From assembly GCA_937138475.1 (NCBI GenBank), contig CAKZPD010000033.1:173437-237436 (forward strand): a stretch of 64,000 bases of DNA. The letters run 5' to 3'. The notes beneath the pieces were generated by a model. That model saw only the letters and a program-made list of their open reading frames with translations. It ran no database searches and was not told the DNA's origin. The position numbers and the translations under genes were made by a program. Origin of the DNA: an uncultured Sulfitobacter sp. GTDB lineage: Bacteria; Pseudomonadota; Alphaproteobacteria; Rhodobacterales; Rhodobacteraceae. Below, piece after piece: positions 39,733 to 48,788 of this stretch; position 1 is the stretch's first letter, and every line of letters begins with the position of its first letter.

Positions 39733-39894
39733 ATGTTTAACAGCTCACTCCATACTGATTCTTCGTCCTTTGATGGCTTTGCTCCACTCACGGCGCCTTC
39801 GTTCGATGCGAAATGGACAAGCGGGTGGTGGATCCTTCCGATGGTTGCCGGCGGCATTTACACATGGGCGCAGATTTTTACCCTTTTGTTCTGA
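39733..39894 (+). CDS. 53-residue predicted membrane peptide
   Basis: An ATG-TGA frame of 54 codons starts at 39733. The peptide begins MFNSSLHTDSSSFDG, continues with a soluble Ser/Thr/Asp-rich N-terminus, then SGWWILPMVAGGIYTWAQIF (about residues 31-50) and ends TLLF. This is one hydrophobic helix starting with paired Trp. TTAGAGAA is a weak ribosome binding site. It is followed by a strong terminator at 40010-40038. I do not recognise the family. Coding status rests on amphipathic order, codon use and the terminator; it could be spurious. Confidence 0.5.
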   Translation: MFNSSLHTDSSSFDGFAPLTAPSFDAKWTSGWWILPMVAGGIYTWAQIFTLLF

Positions 39895-40009
39895 TCCGCC
39901 TGCCGTTTCCCAACCCCTGCCGACATTTTGCTACTGATCCCTGACCGGCGCTGATTTTTTTCACATTTTGCCCGGCGTTAAACCTGCCTTCACCTGAGTG
40001 ATCTATCAC

Positions 40010-40038
40010 GGCCCCAAGGAAATCCTTTGGGGCCTTTT
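40010..40038 (+). terminator. Terminator upstream of cheB
   Basis: GGCCCCAAGGA (40010-40020) pairs with TCCTTTGGGGCC (40023-40034) with a single bulged T, followed by TTTT. It lies 116 bp after the 53-codon gene and directly before cheB. An adjacent palindrome GTGAT-CT-ATCAC is at 39998-40009. Confidence 0.8.
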
Positions 40039-40046
40039 ATGTTGGT

Positions 40047-41105
40047 ATGTCATTCATGACCGGGCGCGCCTTGCGGCCCAAATCGGTCGCCATCGTTGAC
40101 GACAGCCGGACAATGCGCGCCTGGCTGCGCCTGGTGCTTGAGGCGGATCCGCGCCTGCATGTCGTGGCCGAGGCCGGCGATGCCCTTGCCGCGCGCGAGG
40201 TGGTGAAATCCATGCCCGTGGATGTGCTGACCCTTGACGTGGCGATGCCGGGCATGGACGGGCTTGAGTTTCTTGACCGGTTGATGCGCGCCCGCCCGAT
40301 GCCGGTGGTGATGATGTCCAGCCTGACCAGCCGCGGCAGTGATGCGGCCATTCGGGCGCTGTCGCTGGGGGCGGTGGATTGCATGGTCAAACCGGCGCGC
40401 GGGTTCGATGCCGATTTGGCCCGCGATATTTGCGACCGTGTTGTTGCGGCGGCGCGGACACAGCCACGCATTTCGCGCCCGCGCCAACCCTTGGGGGCGA
40501 TGACCACGGGCGGTCACCGGGCCGGGGCGCTGATTGTGATCGGGGCGTCAACCGGCGGCGTTGCCGCGCTTGAGACGGTGCTGCCGCAACTGGACCCAAA
40601 GGGGCCACCGGTGGTGATTGTGCAGCATATGCCCGGCAATTTCCTTGAAAGTTTCTCTAAGCGGTTGAACCGTGATCTGCCGCAATCTGTCGGTCTGGCC
40701 GCGGATGGCGCCGTGTTGCAAGACGGGGATATCATGCTGGCGCCCAGCGACGGCGCCCACACCGAGGTGGTTCAGACCACGCGCGGCTGGGTCATTCGGC
40801 ACCGCCCGCCCCGTGGCAAGCCGCTGCATGTTCCATCGGTTGATGCGCTTTTTTCGTCGGCGGCGCGGGCTGGCGGCGATGTCATCGCGGCGGTTCTGAC
40901 CGGCCTGGGCCGGGATGGGGCCAAAGGAGTGGTGGAGTTGGCCCAGTCAGGCGCCATTGCATTGACCCAGGACGAGGGCAGCAGCGTCGTTTACGGCATG
41001 CCGCGCGCGGCGTTTGAAACCGGCGCGGTGCGGGCGCAGGTGCCCCTTGACAAGATGGGCGCGGCATTGCGGGCCAGCTGCATCGGCAAAAGGGCGCGGT
41101 GTTGA
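40047..41105 (+). CDS. cheB: Chemotaxis protein-glutamate methylesterase CheB
   Basis: CheB demethylates and deamidates chemoreceptors. The protein is 352 residues; Met4 is an alternative start. The receiver domain has the DD pair at residues 18-19 and Asp64 (LDVAMPGMDG). The methylesterase domain has catalytic Ser168 (IGASTGG), His194 (VQHMPG) and Asp290 (TGLGRDGA). All catalytic residues are present. It is followed by cheD with a TGATG overlap. No cheA, cheW, cheR or receptor gene is in the window, so this is a split chemotaxis pair, or it acts on another receptor-type system. Confidence 0.95.
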   Translation: MSFMTGRALRPKSVAIVDDSRTMRAWLRLVLEADPRLHVVAEAGDALAAREVVKSMPVDVLTLDVAMPGMDGLEFLDRLMRARPMPVVMMSSLTSRGSDAAIRALSLGAVDCMVKPARGFDADLARDICDRVVAAARTQPRISRPRQPLGAMTTGGHRAGALIVIGASTGGVAALETVLPQLDPKGPPVVIVQHMPGNFLESFSKRLNRDLPQSVGLAADGAVLQDGDIMLAPSDGAHTEVVQTTRGWVIRHRPPRGKPLHVPSVDALFSSAARAGGDVIAAVLTGLGRDGAKGVVELAQSGAIALTQDEGSSVVYGMPRAAFETGAVRAQVPLDKMGAALRASCIGKRARC

Positions 41106-41614
41106 TGGATAAGATGTTGATTACCCAAGGCGAACAGGCCATCGGCGATCGGCCCGATCAGGTGATTTCGACCCTGCTTGGATCCTGTGTGTCCTGCTGT
41201 TTGTGGGATCCGGTGGCGGGGGTTGGCGGGATGAATCACATGCTGCTTGCCACCAGCGCCGCCGATCACGGACCGGGCAATTTGGCCGGCATCAACGCGA
41301 TGGAGCTGTTGATAAATGCGATTCTCAAACAGGGCGGGCAGCGGCATCGCCTTCAGGCCAAGGCTTTTGGCGGCGCCAAGATGGTCTCGGGGTTAAGCGA
41401 TATCGGCCGCGCCAACAGCGATTTCACGCTGCAATTCCTGGCCCGCGAGGGGATTGTATGCGTGGGGCATTCCTTTGGCGGCACCTCGGCGCGGTCGCTC
41501 AAGTTTTGGCCGGCCACTGGGCGGGCGCTTCAGCGTATCAGCAGCGAAATCCCCGACGAGGTCATGCAGATCGCCGCCAAACCGCCCGAAAGCAACGATC
41601 TGGAGCTGTTTTAA
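41105..41614 (+). CDS. cheD: Chemoreceptor glutamine deamidase CheD
   Basis: CheD deamidates glutamines of chemoreceptors. The protein is 169 residues from ATG 41105, which overlaps the cheB stop (TGATG); GTG 41099 would add two residues. The catalytic triad expected from CheD structures is readable: Thr23, Cys28 in LLGSCVSCCLWD, and His45 in GGMNHMLL. AKAFGGAKM is the conserved G-G-x-x-M segment. Coupling with cheB suggests joint control of receptor modification. Confidence 0.94.
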   Translation: MDKMLITQGEQAIGDRPDQVISTLLGSCVSCCLWDPVAGVGGMNHMLLATSAADHGPGNLAGINAMELLINAILKQGGQRHRLQAKAFGGAKMVSGLSDIGRANSDFTLQFLAREGIVCVGHSFGGTSARSLKFWPATGRALQRISSEIPDEVMQIAAKPPESNDLELF

Positions 41615-41675
41615 CCCGGCCGCTGCCCGGCCAATTTAGGCTTTTCAACCCGATGTTTTTGGTCGACACAGCGGT

Positions 41676-42251
41676 ATGACCATGCCCGAGCTTTTTATCC
41701 TGCGCCACGGACAGACCGAATGGAACGCCGCCGGGCGGCTTCAGGGGGGGTATGATTCCCCGTTGACGGCCTTGGGGCATCAACAGGCCCGCGCACAGCA
41801 GGCGATTCTGGCCGCCTGCGACCTTGAGGGGTTTCAAGTGCTCAGCAGCCCTTTGGGCCGCGCCCTTGAAACCGCAAAAATCGCCCTGCCGGGTCAGAAG
41901 ATCCATCGCCGCCACGCGTTGCGGGAAATCGGCATCGGCGCTTGGGCCGGCGCGCTGGTGTCCGATCTGCCGCAAGATGCGCGCGGCAATCCCAGCGCGG
42001 ATGGCGATCTGGCCCTTTATCGCTCTGCGCCCGGCGGCGAAGGGCTTGGGGCGCTTTTCACCCGGTGCCAGAGGTTTTTGCAAGAAATCGACCGGCCCAG
42101 CGTGCTTGTCACCCATGGAATCACATCGCGGATGCTGCGCGCCATTCTTTTGGGGCGCGGGGGGGATGATCTGACCGATTTAGATGGCGGTCAGGGCGTT
42201 GTTTTCAAAATAAAAGATCAAGTTCAAACAAAGCTTGTTTTTGGGGCTTGA
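41676..42251 (+). CDS. Histidine phosphatase family protein (phosphoglycerate mutase-like)
   Basis: The protein is 191 residues. The phosphatase RHG motif FILRHGQTEWNAAGRLQGG is at residues 7-25, with the phospho-histidine acceptor. LTALGHQQA, a second Arg in SSPLGRALETA, a Glu in LREIGIGAWAGAL, and VTHGITSRML complete the active site of cofactor-dependent phosphoglycerate mutase-like phosphatases. The small size and motif spacing fit GpmB/CobC-type phosphatases rather than glycolytic GpmA. The substrate is not predictable. A tRNA-Val gene follows 35 bp later. Confidence 0.9.
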   Translation: MTMPELFILRHGQTEWNAAGRLQGGYDSPLTALGHQQARAQQAILAACDLEGFQVLSSPLGRALETAKIALPGQKIHRRHALREIGIGAWAGALVSDLPQDARGNPSADGDLALYRSAPGGEGLGALFTRCQRFLQEIDRPSVLVTHGITSRMLRAILLGRGGDDLTDLDGGQGVVFKIKDQVQTKLVFGA

Positions 42252-42286
42252 AGCCCTCGGCCACTTTGGGTTAAGACCCCGCTACC

Positions 42287-42362
<76 letters not shown>

Positions 42363-42500
42363 TCCCCCCCTTTTATTTGTTGTCTCTGTGTCTCTCACCA
42401 TTGCGTGACAGCGCAAAATCTGGTGGCTTCCTGTTTGCACCCTTGGGGCAAATATGGGTAACTGAGCGGGCATTTCTTTCTTTGGTTCAGGCATATTTCT

Positions 42501-44285
42501 GTGGTTACACGGGTTTTCCTTATTGGGGTTTTGGCGCTGCTGGTCATGGGGCAGATCATCGGGTTGCCCCGTCCGGCAGCGGCGTTCCAAGTCACGCTGA
42601 GCGGTGCGCCCAACCCTGAAATTGATGCCGCCCTGCGGGCCGGATCGCTTTTGGTTGAGCGCGCAGAGCAAGAGGGGCGCACCCCGTTCGAGGCGGTTTC
42701 CGACGCCCAGGCCGATTATGCGCGTTTGCTGGGCGTTCTTTATGCGCAGGGGTATTTTGGCGCGCAGGTTTCGATTGCCATTGACGGAACAGAAGCGGCC
42801 CAGATGTCGGCCCTGACGCGGTTGCCGGCAATTGACCGGGCGGCCATTCGCATCGTGCCGGGGCCGGCGTTTGTCTTTGGCCGGGTTCGCCTTGCCCCGC
42901 AGGTGGCGCCGAGCGATCCAGATCAAACCTTGCAGCCCGGCGCCCCGGCGCGGATCGACATCCTGCGCGCGGCGGCGGAACAGGCGCTGGGGCGGTGGCA
43001 AGATCAGGGCCATGCCAAGGCGCGGATCGCGGCGCAGGCCTTGTCGGCCGATCATCGCACCGCGCGGCTGAACGCCGATATCAAGATCGCGCCCGGCCCG
43101 GTTTTTCGCTTTGGCCGGCTGCGCCCCGCGGGCAACAGCGCGGTACGCAGCGCGCGGATCGTTGAAATGGCCGGGCTGCCGCAGGGCGCGCTGTTTACCC
43201 CGGATGAACTGGACCGCGCGGCACAGCGTTTACAGCGCAGCGGCGCCTTTCAGTCGGTGGTGTTGGAACCCCGCGATCCCCCGCGCGGCGCCCAGTTGGA
43301 TGTGACCGCCCAAATCACCGAGGCCAAGCCAAGGCGCATCGGCTTTGGCGCCGAGCTGTCGGGCCAGGATGGGCTGATGATCAGCGGTTACTGGTTGCAC
43401 CGCAATCTGTTGGGCGGCGCCGAGCGTCTGCGGCTGGATGGGGAAATCAAAGGGATCGCGGGCGACACCGGCGGCGAGGATTATCGCGCCCTGGCAGTGT
43501 TCGAGCGCCCGGCCACCTTGAACGAGGACACGAATTTCTATGCCAATGCCGATCTTGAGCACCGCAACGAGGCCAGCTTTACCGCCCGGCAGATCACGCT
43601 TGAGACCGGGTTCGAACGCATCGCCACGCCGCGCCGCCGCTATCGGCTTGGTGCGGCGGTGCGGCGCGGATTGATCCGCAGCACCAGCGGCGAAAGCGAT
43701 TATTCGTTGCTTTTGATGCCCTTTGGGCTGACGTTCGATTACAAGGATCGCCCGTTGGATGCCAAGACCGGCTATTATGCGGCGATTGATCTGGACCCGT
43801 TTGCCGCCTTGGGGGGCGGGCAGGGCGGGCTTTTGGCCAGGGCCGATCTGCGTGCATATCACAGTTTTGATGGCAGGCTGACCGCGGCGCTGCGCGCGCA
43901 AATCGGCAGCCTGAGCGGCCCGTCGCTGACCGAGGCCCCGGATGATTTCCTGTTCTTTTCCGGCGGCGGCGGCACGGTAAGGGGCCAATCATATCAATCG
44001 CTTGGTGTTATGCAGGGCGGCAACCTTACAGGGGGGCGCGCCTTTACCGCCCTATCGGCCGAGCTGCGCCTGCGCACATCGGGCAAATTGGGTTGGGTGG
44101 CCTTTGTCGATACCGGATATGTCGGCCCCGAGGCCTTTCCTGACGGGTCGGGCGCGTGGCACAGCGGCGCCGGGGTTGGTCTGCGCTATGATACGGGTCT
44201 TGGACCGCTGCGCCTTGATACGGCGGTGCCCCTGGGGGATGGCAGCGGGCTGCACCTTTATGTTGGGATTGGGCAAGCGTTTTGA
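42501..44285 (+). CDS. tamA: Translocation and assembly module outer-membrane protein TamA
   Basis: TamA is an Omp85-family barrel that, with TamB, assists assembly of some outer-membrane proteins and lipid transport. The protein is 594 residues from GTG 42501, with a signal peptide (to about residue 28, PRPAAAFQ). POTRA-type domains follow (FVFGRVRLAP, FRFGRLRPAGNSAVR). The C-terminal beta-barrel contains GGGTVRGQSYQSLG, the (V/I)RGY-like L6 motif of Omp85 proteins, and ends in Phe. The stop overlaps the tamB start. The order tamA-tamB is typical. Confidence 0.92.
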   Translation: MVTRVFLIGVLALLVMGQIIGLPRPAAAFQVTLSGAPNPEIDAALRAGSLLVERAEQEGRTPFEAVSDAQADYARLLGVLYAQGYFGAQVSIAIDGTEAAQMSALTRLPAIDRAAIRIVPGPAFVFGRVRLAPQVAPSDPDQTLQPGAPARIDILRAAAEQALGRWQDQGHAKARIAAQALSADHRTARLNADIKIAPGPVFRFGRLRPAGNSAVRSARIVEMAGLPQGALFTPDELDRAAQRLQRSGAFQSVVLEPRDPPRGAQLDVTAQITEAKPRRIGFGAELSGQDGLMISGYWLHRNLLGGAERLRLDGEIKGIAGDTGGEDYRALAVFERPATLNEDTNFYANADLEHRNEASFTARQITLETGFERIATPRRRYRLGAAVRRGLIRSTSGESDYSLLLMPFGLTFDYKDRPLDAKTGYYAAIDLDPFAALGGGQGGLLARADLRAYHSFDGRLTAALRAQIGSLSGPSLTEAPDDFLFFSGGGGTVRGQSYQSLGVMQGGNLTGGRAFTALSAELRLRTSGKLGWVAFVDTGYVGPEAFPDGSGAWHSGAGVGLRYDTGLGPLRLDTAVPLGDGSGLHLYVGIGQAF

Positions 44286-47200
44286 GGTATCTGCATTGTC
44301 TTATCTTGGTCTTGGGGATGATGGCGGCGCCATGGCCCGCGTTTTCCCAACAAGATCAGGGGTTTCTGGCCCGAACGCTTGAGGCGGCCCTGTCAGGCCA
44401 AGGCCGGGTTGTTCAGGTCTTTGGCGTAGAAGGCGCCCTAAGCAGCACCGCCAGCGTCGCGCGGATGACGGTGGCGGATGGGCAAGGGGTCTGGGCCGAT
44501 CTGCGCGATCTGACGTTGGATTGGAACCGCGCGGCGCTTTTGCGTGGCCGGCTTGAGGTCAAAACCCTAAGCATCGGGCACATCGACTGGCAGCGTTTGC
44601 CCAAGGCCCCCCCAACCAGCGCCGAGGCTGGCGATTTCGCCTGGCCGCAACTGCCCGTTGCGCTGCAAATCGACCGTTTTGACATCCGCCGGGCCGACCT
44701 TGGGCCAGATATTCTGGGCGCACCCGCCAGCCTGACCATCACCGCCCTGGCCGCCGCCGATGCACAGGGATTGCGCCTTGAGGCGGGCGCAGAGCGGCTG
44801 GATGAAACCCTTGGGTCTTTGGATATTGTGCTGAATTTTTCGGCATTGGATCAATCCCTTAACATTCACGCGGCGGTGTCAGAGCCATCTGGCGGCCTGT
44901 TGGCGCGTGCGCTTGATCTGCCGGGGGCGCCGGCGGTTGATCTGACGCTCAGCGGGCAGGGTATCTTGCCGCAGTTCCAGGCCAAGCTGGCCCTGGCCAC
45001 CGATGGCCAAGATCGGTTGACCGGCGGTTTTGATATGCAGCCAAGCGCCCAAGGACGCCAAGTCAAAGCAAACCTGCAAGGCGATCTAAGACCGCTTTTG
45101 CCGGCAGATTATGCCCCGTTGCTGGGCGCGGCGGCTCAGCTGAGGTTTTCCGCGGCGCTGCCGGCGGAGGGCGGCCCGCAGATTGATGATTTATGGCTGC
45201 GCACGCGGGCCTTGGATCTGCGCGGCAAACTGCGGCTGAACCGCGAATTTTGGCCCGATTTCGCATCTCTCTCGGCCCGTTTGGGGGATCCGTCGGGCGC
45301 GGCGTTGGTGCTGCCTTGGGGGGACAGCAGCCTGGGGCGCGGGCAGCTGTCGCTGGACTTTGATCTGGCGCAGGCCGAACGTATCAAGGGCCGGGTTGAG
45401 GCCTTTGATCTGCGATCAAGTGCCGGCCAGGCCCGCAGGGTTTCCCTGGCGCTGGACGGCAGCTTGCAGGGGTATATCGGGTCAGTCGGCCAACTGTTGG
45501 CGCAGATTTCCATGGAAACCGAAGGGCTTGCGCCCGTTGATCCGGCGCTTGCGCAGGCGCTTGATGGAACGCTGCGCGGGGCGGGGCAGATCAACTATAT
45601 CGAAGGCCAACCGCTGCGCCTGCATGATTTGCATCTGGGGGGCACCGATTTCGATCTGGGCGGCGATGTGATTATCGGCCCGCTGACACAGGGCATCCCG
45701 CTGCGGTTCGATCTGACCCTTGCCGCGCAAAGCTTACAGCGGTTTTCCGCGATTGCCGGGCGCAGTCTGCACGGTCAGGCGGAATTGGGTCTGCGCGGCT
45801 GGGCCCAGCTGTTGGCGGGGCGGTTTGACGTGGATATAAGCGGCAAAACCCAGGATTTATCTGTGGATCACCCCAATCTGGATCCGCTTTTGCAGGGGGC
45901 AAGTCAGATAAAGCTTTCTGCGGTGCGCGACGAAACCGGCACCGCTTTGCGCCGCGCCACCTTGCAAAACCGCGCCGTTGATGCGCAGGCATCCGGGGTG
46001 TGGCGCAGCGCCAACAGCCAAATTGAAACCCGCGCGCGGCTTTTGGATATATCGCTTTTGGTGCCGGAATTGTCGGGTGCCCTTGATTTTCAGGGGCGCG
46101 CCCAGCAGGCCGCGCAGGGCTGGCAAATCGCTGCCCGTCTGGAAGGGCCAGCCGGCGCCCGCGCAGATTTGGACGGTCTGGCCGGCGCGCAGATGGATCT
46201 GCGCGTGCAAGGGCAATTGCCGCTGGCGCTGGCCCAACCGTTCTTGCGGCCCCGGCAGGTGCAAGGCCAGGCCCGCTTTGATTTGGCGGTGCAAGGCCCG
46301 CCCAAGCTGGCATCGCTGAGCGGTGAAATCATCGCGCAGGATGCAAGGTTTTCGGCGCCAAACCTGCGGTTGTCCCTGACAGGGATCGACGCGCGATTGC
46401 GCTTGGCCCAGGCGGCGGCCCGGCTGGATTTGCGCGCCGATGTGGCGGCAGGGGGGCAGATTGGCGCGCAGGGCACGATTGGGTTGACCGGGCCGGGTGA
46501 TCTGGACGTGGCGCTTGATTTACAAGGTGTGACGGTGATGGATCCACAGCTCTATCGGGCGGTGATTGGCGGCGGGTTGCACCTGCAAGGCAGCATCGCA
46601 CGGCCGCGGTTGGTCGGTGGGCTGACCCTGCTTGAGACCCTCGTGTTTGTGCCCTCGGCGCGGGCGGCGGCGTTGGTGGATATCCCTGACATCCGTCACA
46701 TCGCCCCCGGCGCCGCGGTGCTTGAAACGCTGGATCGGGCGGGTGCCGGCCCGCAAGACAACAGCCCCGGCCCGGTGGTTGGCTTGGATGTGGATATCCG
46801 CGCCCCGTCCAAGATATTTGTGCGCGGGCGCGGGATTGATGCCGAAATGGGCGGGGCCATCGGCCTGAGCGGGACCACACAAAATATGGTCTCTGCGGGC
46901 CAGTTCGACCTGATCCGTGGCCGGATCGACCTGTTGGGCAAACGCTTTGATCTGATCGAGGGCGCGGCCCGTTTTCAGGGCGGCGCTGTGCCCAATGTGC
47001 GGTTTGTGACCCAGACCAGCACGCAAAGCGGGTCGGCGCAGATTGTCTTGGAGGGGCCGGCGAATGCCCCCATTGTCAGCTTTGTGTCCACGCCCAGCCT
47101 GCCCGAGGACGAAGTTCTGGCCCAATTGCTGTTCGGGCGCAGCCTGACGCGCATTTCGGCCTTTCAGGCGTTGCAATTGGCCAGCGCCGTGGCGGAATTG

Positions 47201-47470
47201 TCAGGCCGGGGCGGCGCCGGTCTGGTGGCGCGTTTGCGCGACAGCTTTGGCCTGGATGATTTTGATGTCACGACCTCGCAAGAGGGCACGACCCAGTTCC
47301 GCGCCGGAAAATATGTATCAGAGAATGTCTATTCTGATGTAACCGCCGATTCCGAAGGCAAGGCAGACATATCGCTGAACCTTGATCTGACCCCGTCGGT
47401 GACGGTCAAGGGGCGGGTGGGCACCGGCGGGGACACCGGCCTTGGTGTGTTTTTCGAAAAAGATTATTAA
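44282..47470 (+). CDS. tamB: Translocation and assembly module inner-membrane protein TamB
   Basis: The protein is 1062 residues from TTG 44282, whose first codon overlaps the tamA stop. The N-terminus is a signal anchor, followed by a very long periplasmic region of repeated beta strands (AsmA/TamB-like, bridge-type groove). The conserved DUF490 C-terminus is GQFDLIRGRIDLLGKRFDL, PSLPEDEVLAQLLFGRSLTR and TGGDTGLGVFFEKDY. The length is at the short end for the family (E. coli TamB is 1259). The final codon overlaps the stop of the convergent flavin reductase gene (TTAA, 47467-47470). Confidence 0.92.
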   Translation: MRYLHCLILVLGMMAAPWPAFSQQDQGFLARTLEAALSGQGRVVQVFGVEGALSSTASVARMTVADGQGVWADLRDLTLDWNRAALLRGRLEVKTLSIGHIDWQRLPKAPPTSAEAGDFAWPQLPVALQIDRFDIRRADLGPDILGAPASLTITALAAADAQGLRLEAGAERLDETLGSLDIVLNFSALDQSLNIHAAVSEPSGGLLARALDLPGAPAVDLTLSGQGILPQFQAKLALATDGQDRLTGGFDMQPSAQGRQVKANLQGDLRPLLPADYAPLLGAAAQLRFSAALPAEGGPQIDDLWLRTRALDLRGKLRLNREFWPDFASLSARLGDPSGAALVLPWGDSSLGRGQLSLDFDLAQAERIKGRVEAFDLRSSAGQARRVSLALDGSLQGYIGSVGQLLAQISMETEGLAPVDPALAQALDGTLRGAGQINYIEGQPLRLHDLHLGGTDFDLGGDVIIGPLTQGIPLRFDLTLAAQSLQRFSAIAGRSLHGQAELGLRGWAQLLAGRFDVDISGKTQDLSVDHPNLDPLLQGASQIKLSAVRDETGTALRRATLQNRAVDAQASGVWRSANSQIETRARLLDISLLVPELSGALDFQGRAQQAAQGWQIAARLEGPAGARADLDGLAGAQMDLRVQGQLPLALAQPFLRPRQVQGQARFDLAVQGPPKLASLSGEIIAQDARFSAPNLRLSLTGIDARLRLAQAAARLDLRADVAAGGQIGAQGTIGLTGPGDLDVALDLQGVTVMDPQLYRAVIGGGLHLQGSIARPRLVGGLTLLETLVFVPSARAAALVDIPDIRHIAPGAAVLETLDRAGAGPQDNSPGPVVGLDVDIRAPSKIFVRGRGIDAEMGGAIGLSGTTQNMVSAGQFDLIRGRIDLLGKRFDLIEGAARFQGGAVPNVRFVTQTSTQSGSAQIVLEGPANAPIVSFVSTPSLPEDEVLAQLLFGRSLTRISAFQALQLASAVAELSGRGGAGLVARLRDSFGLDDFDVTTSQEGTTQFRAGKYVSENVYSDVTADSEGKADISLNLDLTPSVTVKGRVGTGGDTGLGVFFEKDY

Positions 47471-47979
47471 AGCGCGGGCAGATCGGTCAATTGGCCGAAT
47501 TTCCCCCGCTCAAACAGCAGGCCGGGACGGTCGTCTTGGGGCAGTTCGGCGTGGTCGACCTGGGCGATGACCAGGGCATGGTCGCCGGCGGGGTGTACGG
47601 CCTGGGTGTTGCAATGAAATACCGCCAGGCAGCCGTGAAGGATGGGAACCCCCTGCGGGCTAAGGTGCCAGGGGTCTGCGGAAAAATCCAGACCTTGGCG
47701 GGCGAAACGCTGGGCCAGATCGGTTTGATCGGCGGCCAGCACATGGATCGCAAAATGCTGTGCCCCGACAAAGGCGGCGCAGCGCTTGGAGGCCAGCGCC
47801 ACAGACCAAAGCACCAGCGCCGGATCAAGCGAGACCGAGGTAAAGCTGTTGGCGGTCATCCCCAGCGGGCCGTGGTCTGATTGCACCGTCACCACGGTGA
47901 CACCTGTGCCAAAACGGCCAAAGGCGCGGCGCAAGTCGCGGCTGGTTTCGGGGGATGGGGTGAAGGGCGTCTGGCTCAT
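47467..47979 (-). CDS. Flavin reductase family protein
   Basis: The protein is 170 residues from ATG 47979; an upstream in-frame extension to 48051 is GC-rich and unlikely. The FMN-binding split-barrel pattern is visible: FRAFGRFGTGVTVVT-like start (LRRAFGRFGTGVTVVTV), GPLGMTANSFTSVSLDPALV, and HFAIHVLAADQ. Such proteins reduce FMN for two-component monooxygenases, but no monooxygenase gene is adjacent. It lies 115 bp behind adk on the same strand. Confidence 0.88.
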   Translation of the reverse strand: MSQTPFTPSPETSRDLRRAFGRFGTGVTVVTVQSDHGPLGMTANSFTSVSLDPALVLWSVALASKRCAAFVGAQHFAIHVLAADQTDLAQRFARQGLDFSADPWHLSPQGVPILHGCLAVFHCNTQAVHPAGDHALVIAQVDHAELPQDDRPGLLFERGKFGQLTDLPAL

Positions 47980-48094
47980 GGGCGGACGGGTGCCATGCCG
48001 GGCCGGGGCTTGTCCAGTGGCAATTCTTGGTGGTGCGCCCCGGCCGGGCAAATCAAGCGTGGCTTTTGCCGGGCCGGGGCGGTCTTGGGGCGCG

Positions 48095-48784
48095 TCAGGC
48101 GTTGATTGCGTTTTCCACCGTTTGGGTCAGCGCATCTGTAATGGTGTCGATCTCGCCCATGGCATCAACACGCACCAAGGCGCCCGCCGTTTCATAATGG
48201 GCGATCAGCGGTGCGGTTTGGGTGTGATAGGCGGCCAGACGCTGGGCCGCGGTTTCGGCGGTGTCATCGGCGCGGCGGGTCATCTGGGTGCTGCCGCATT
48301 TGTCGCAAACGCCGCTTTGCTTGGGTTGCTTAAAGTCCTCGTGAAACCCTTCGCCGCAATCGGCACAGGTGAAACGCCCGGCCACCCGGCGGATCATCGC
48401 CTGATCTTCGACCTCAAGCGAAATCGCTGCAGTGATGCGTTGACCGCGTTCGCCCAGCAGCGTGTCAAGGGCGGTCGCCTGGGCGTCGGTGCGCGGAAAG
48501 CCGTCAAGAATGACGCCATTGGCGCAATCGGCGCCGTCAAGCCGGTCGCGCAGGATATTGATCACGATCTGGTCGCTGACCAAGCCGCCGGCCTTCATCA
48601 CCGCCTCGGCCTCGCGGCCTGCCGGGGTGCCGGCGGCGACGGCTGCGCGCAACAAATCGCCTGTGCTAAGCTGAACCAGGCCAAATCGGTCCTCAAGGCG
48701 CCGCGCCTGCGTGCCTTTGCCAGCGCCGGGCGGGCCAAGCAAGATCAGAACCATGGCCGCCTGCGGGGTTTGTGTGCCATCCAT
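48095..48784 (-). CDS. adk: Adenylate kinase with zinc-type LID
   Basis: Adk catalyses AMP + ATP to 2 ADP. The protein is 229 residues from ATG 48784; Met11 (48754) would give the usual MVLILLGPPGAGKGTQ start. P-loop GPPGAGKGT, AMP-binding STGDLLRAA and DGFPRTDAQ are present. The LID carries four cysteines (CADC and CDKC) as in zinc-containing long-form kinases. It follows acs with a 4-bp gap, so it is probably co-translated. AMP made by acetyl-CoA synthetase is its substrate. Rhodobacterales normally have a further adk among ribosomal genes, which is not in this window. Confidence 0.94.
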   Translation of the reverse strand: MDGTQTPQAAMVLILLGPPGAGKGTQARRLEDRFGLVQLSTGDLLRAAVAAGTPAGREAEAVMKAGGLVSDQIVINILRDRLDGADCANGVILDGFPRTDAQATALDTLLGERGQRITAAISLEVEDQAMIRRVAGRFTCADCGEGFHEDFKQPKQSGVCDKCGSTQMTRRADDTAETAAQRLAAYHTQTAPLIAHYETAGALVRVDAMGEIDTITDALTQTVENAINA

Positions 48785-48788
48785 GATC

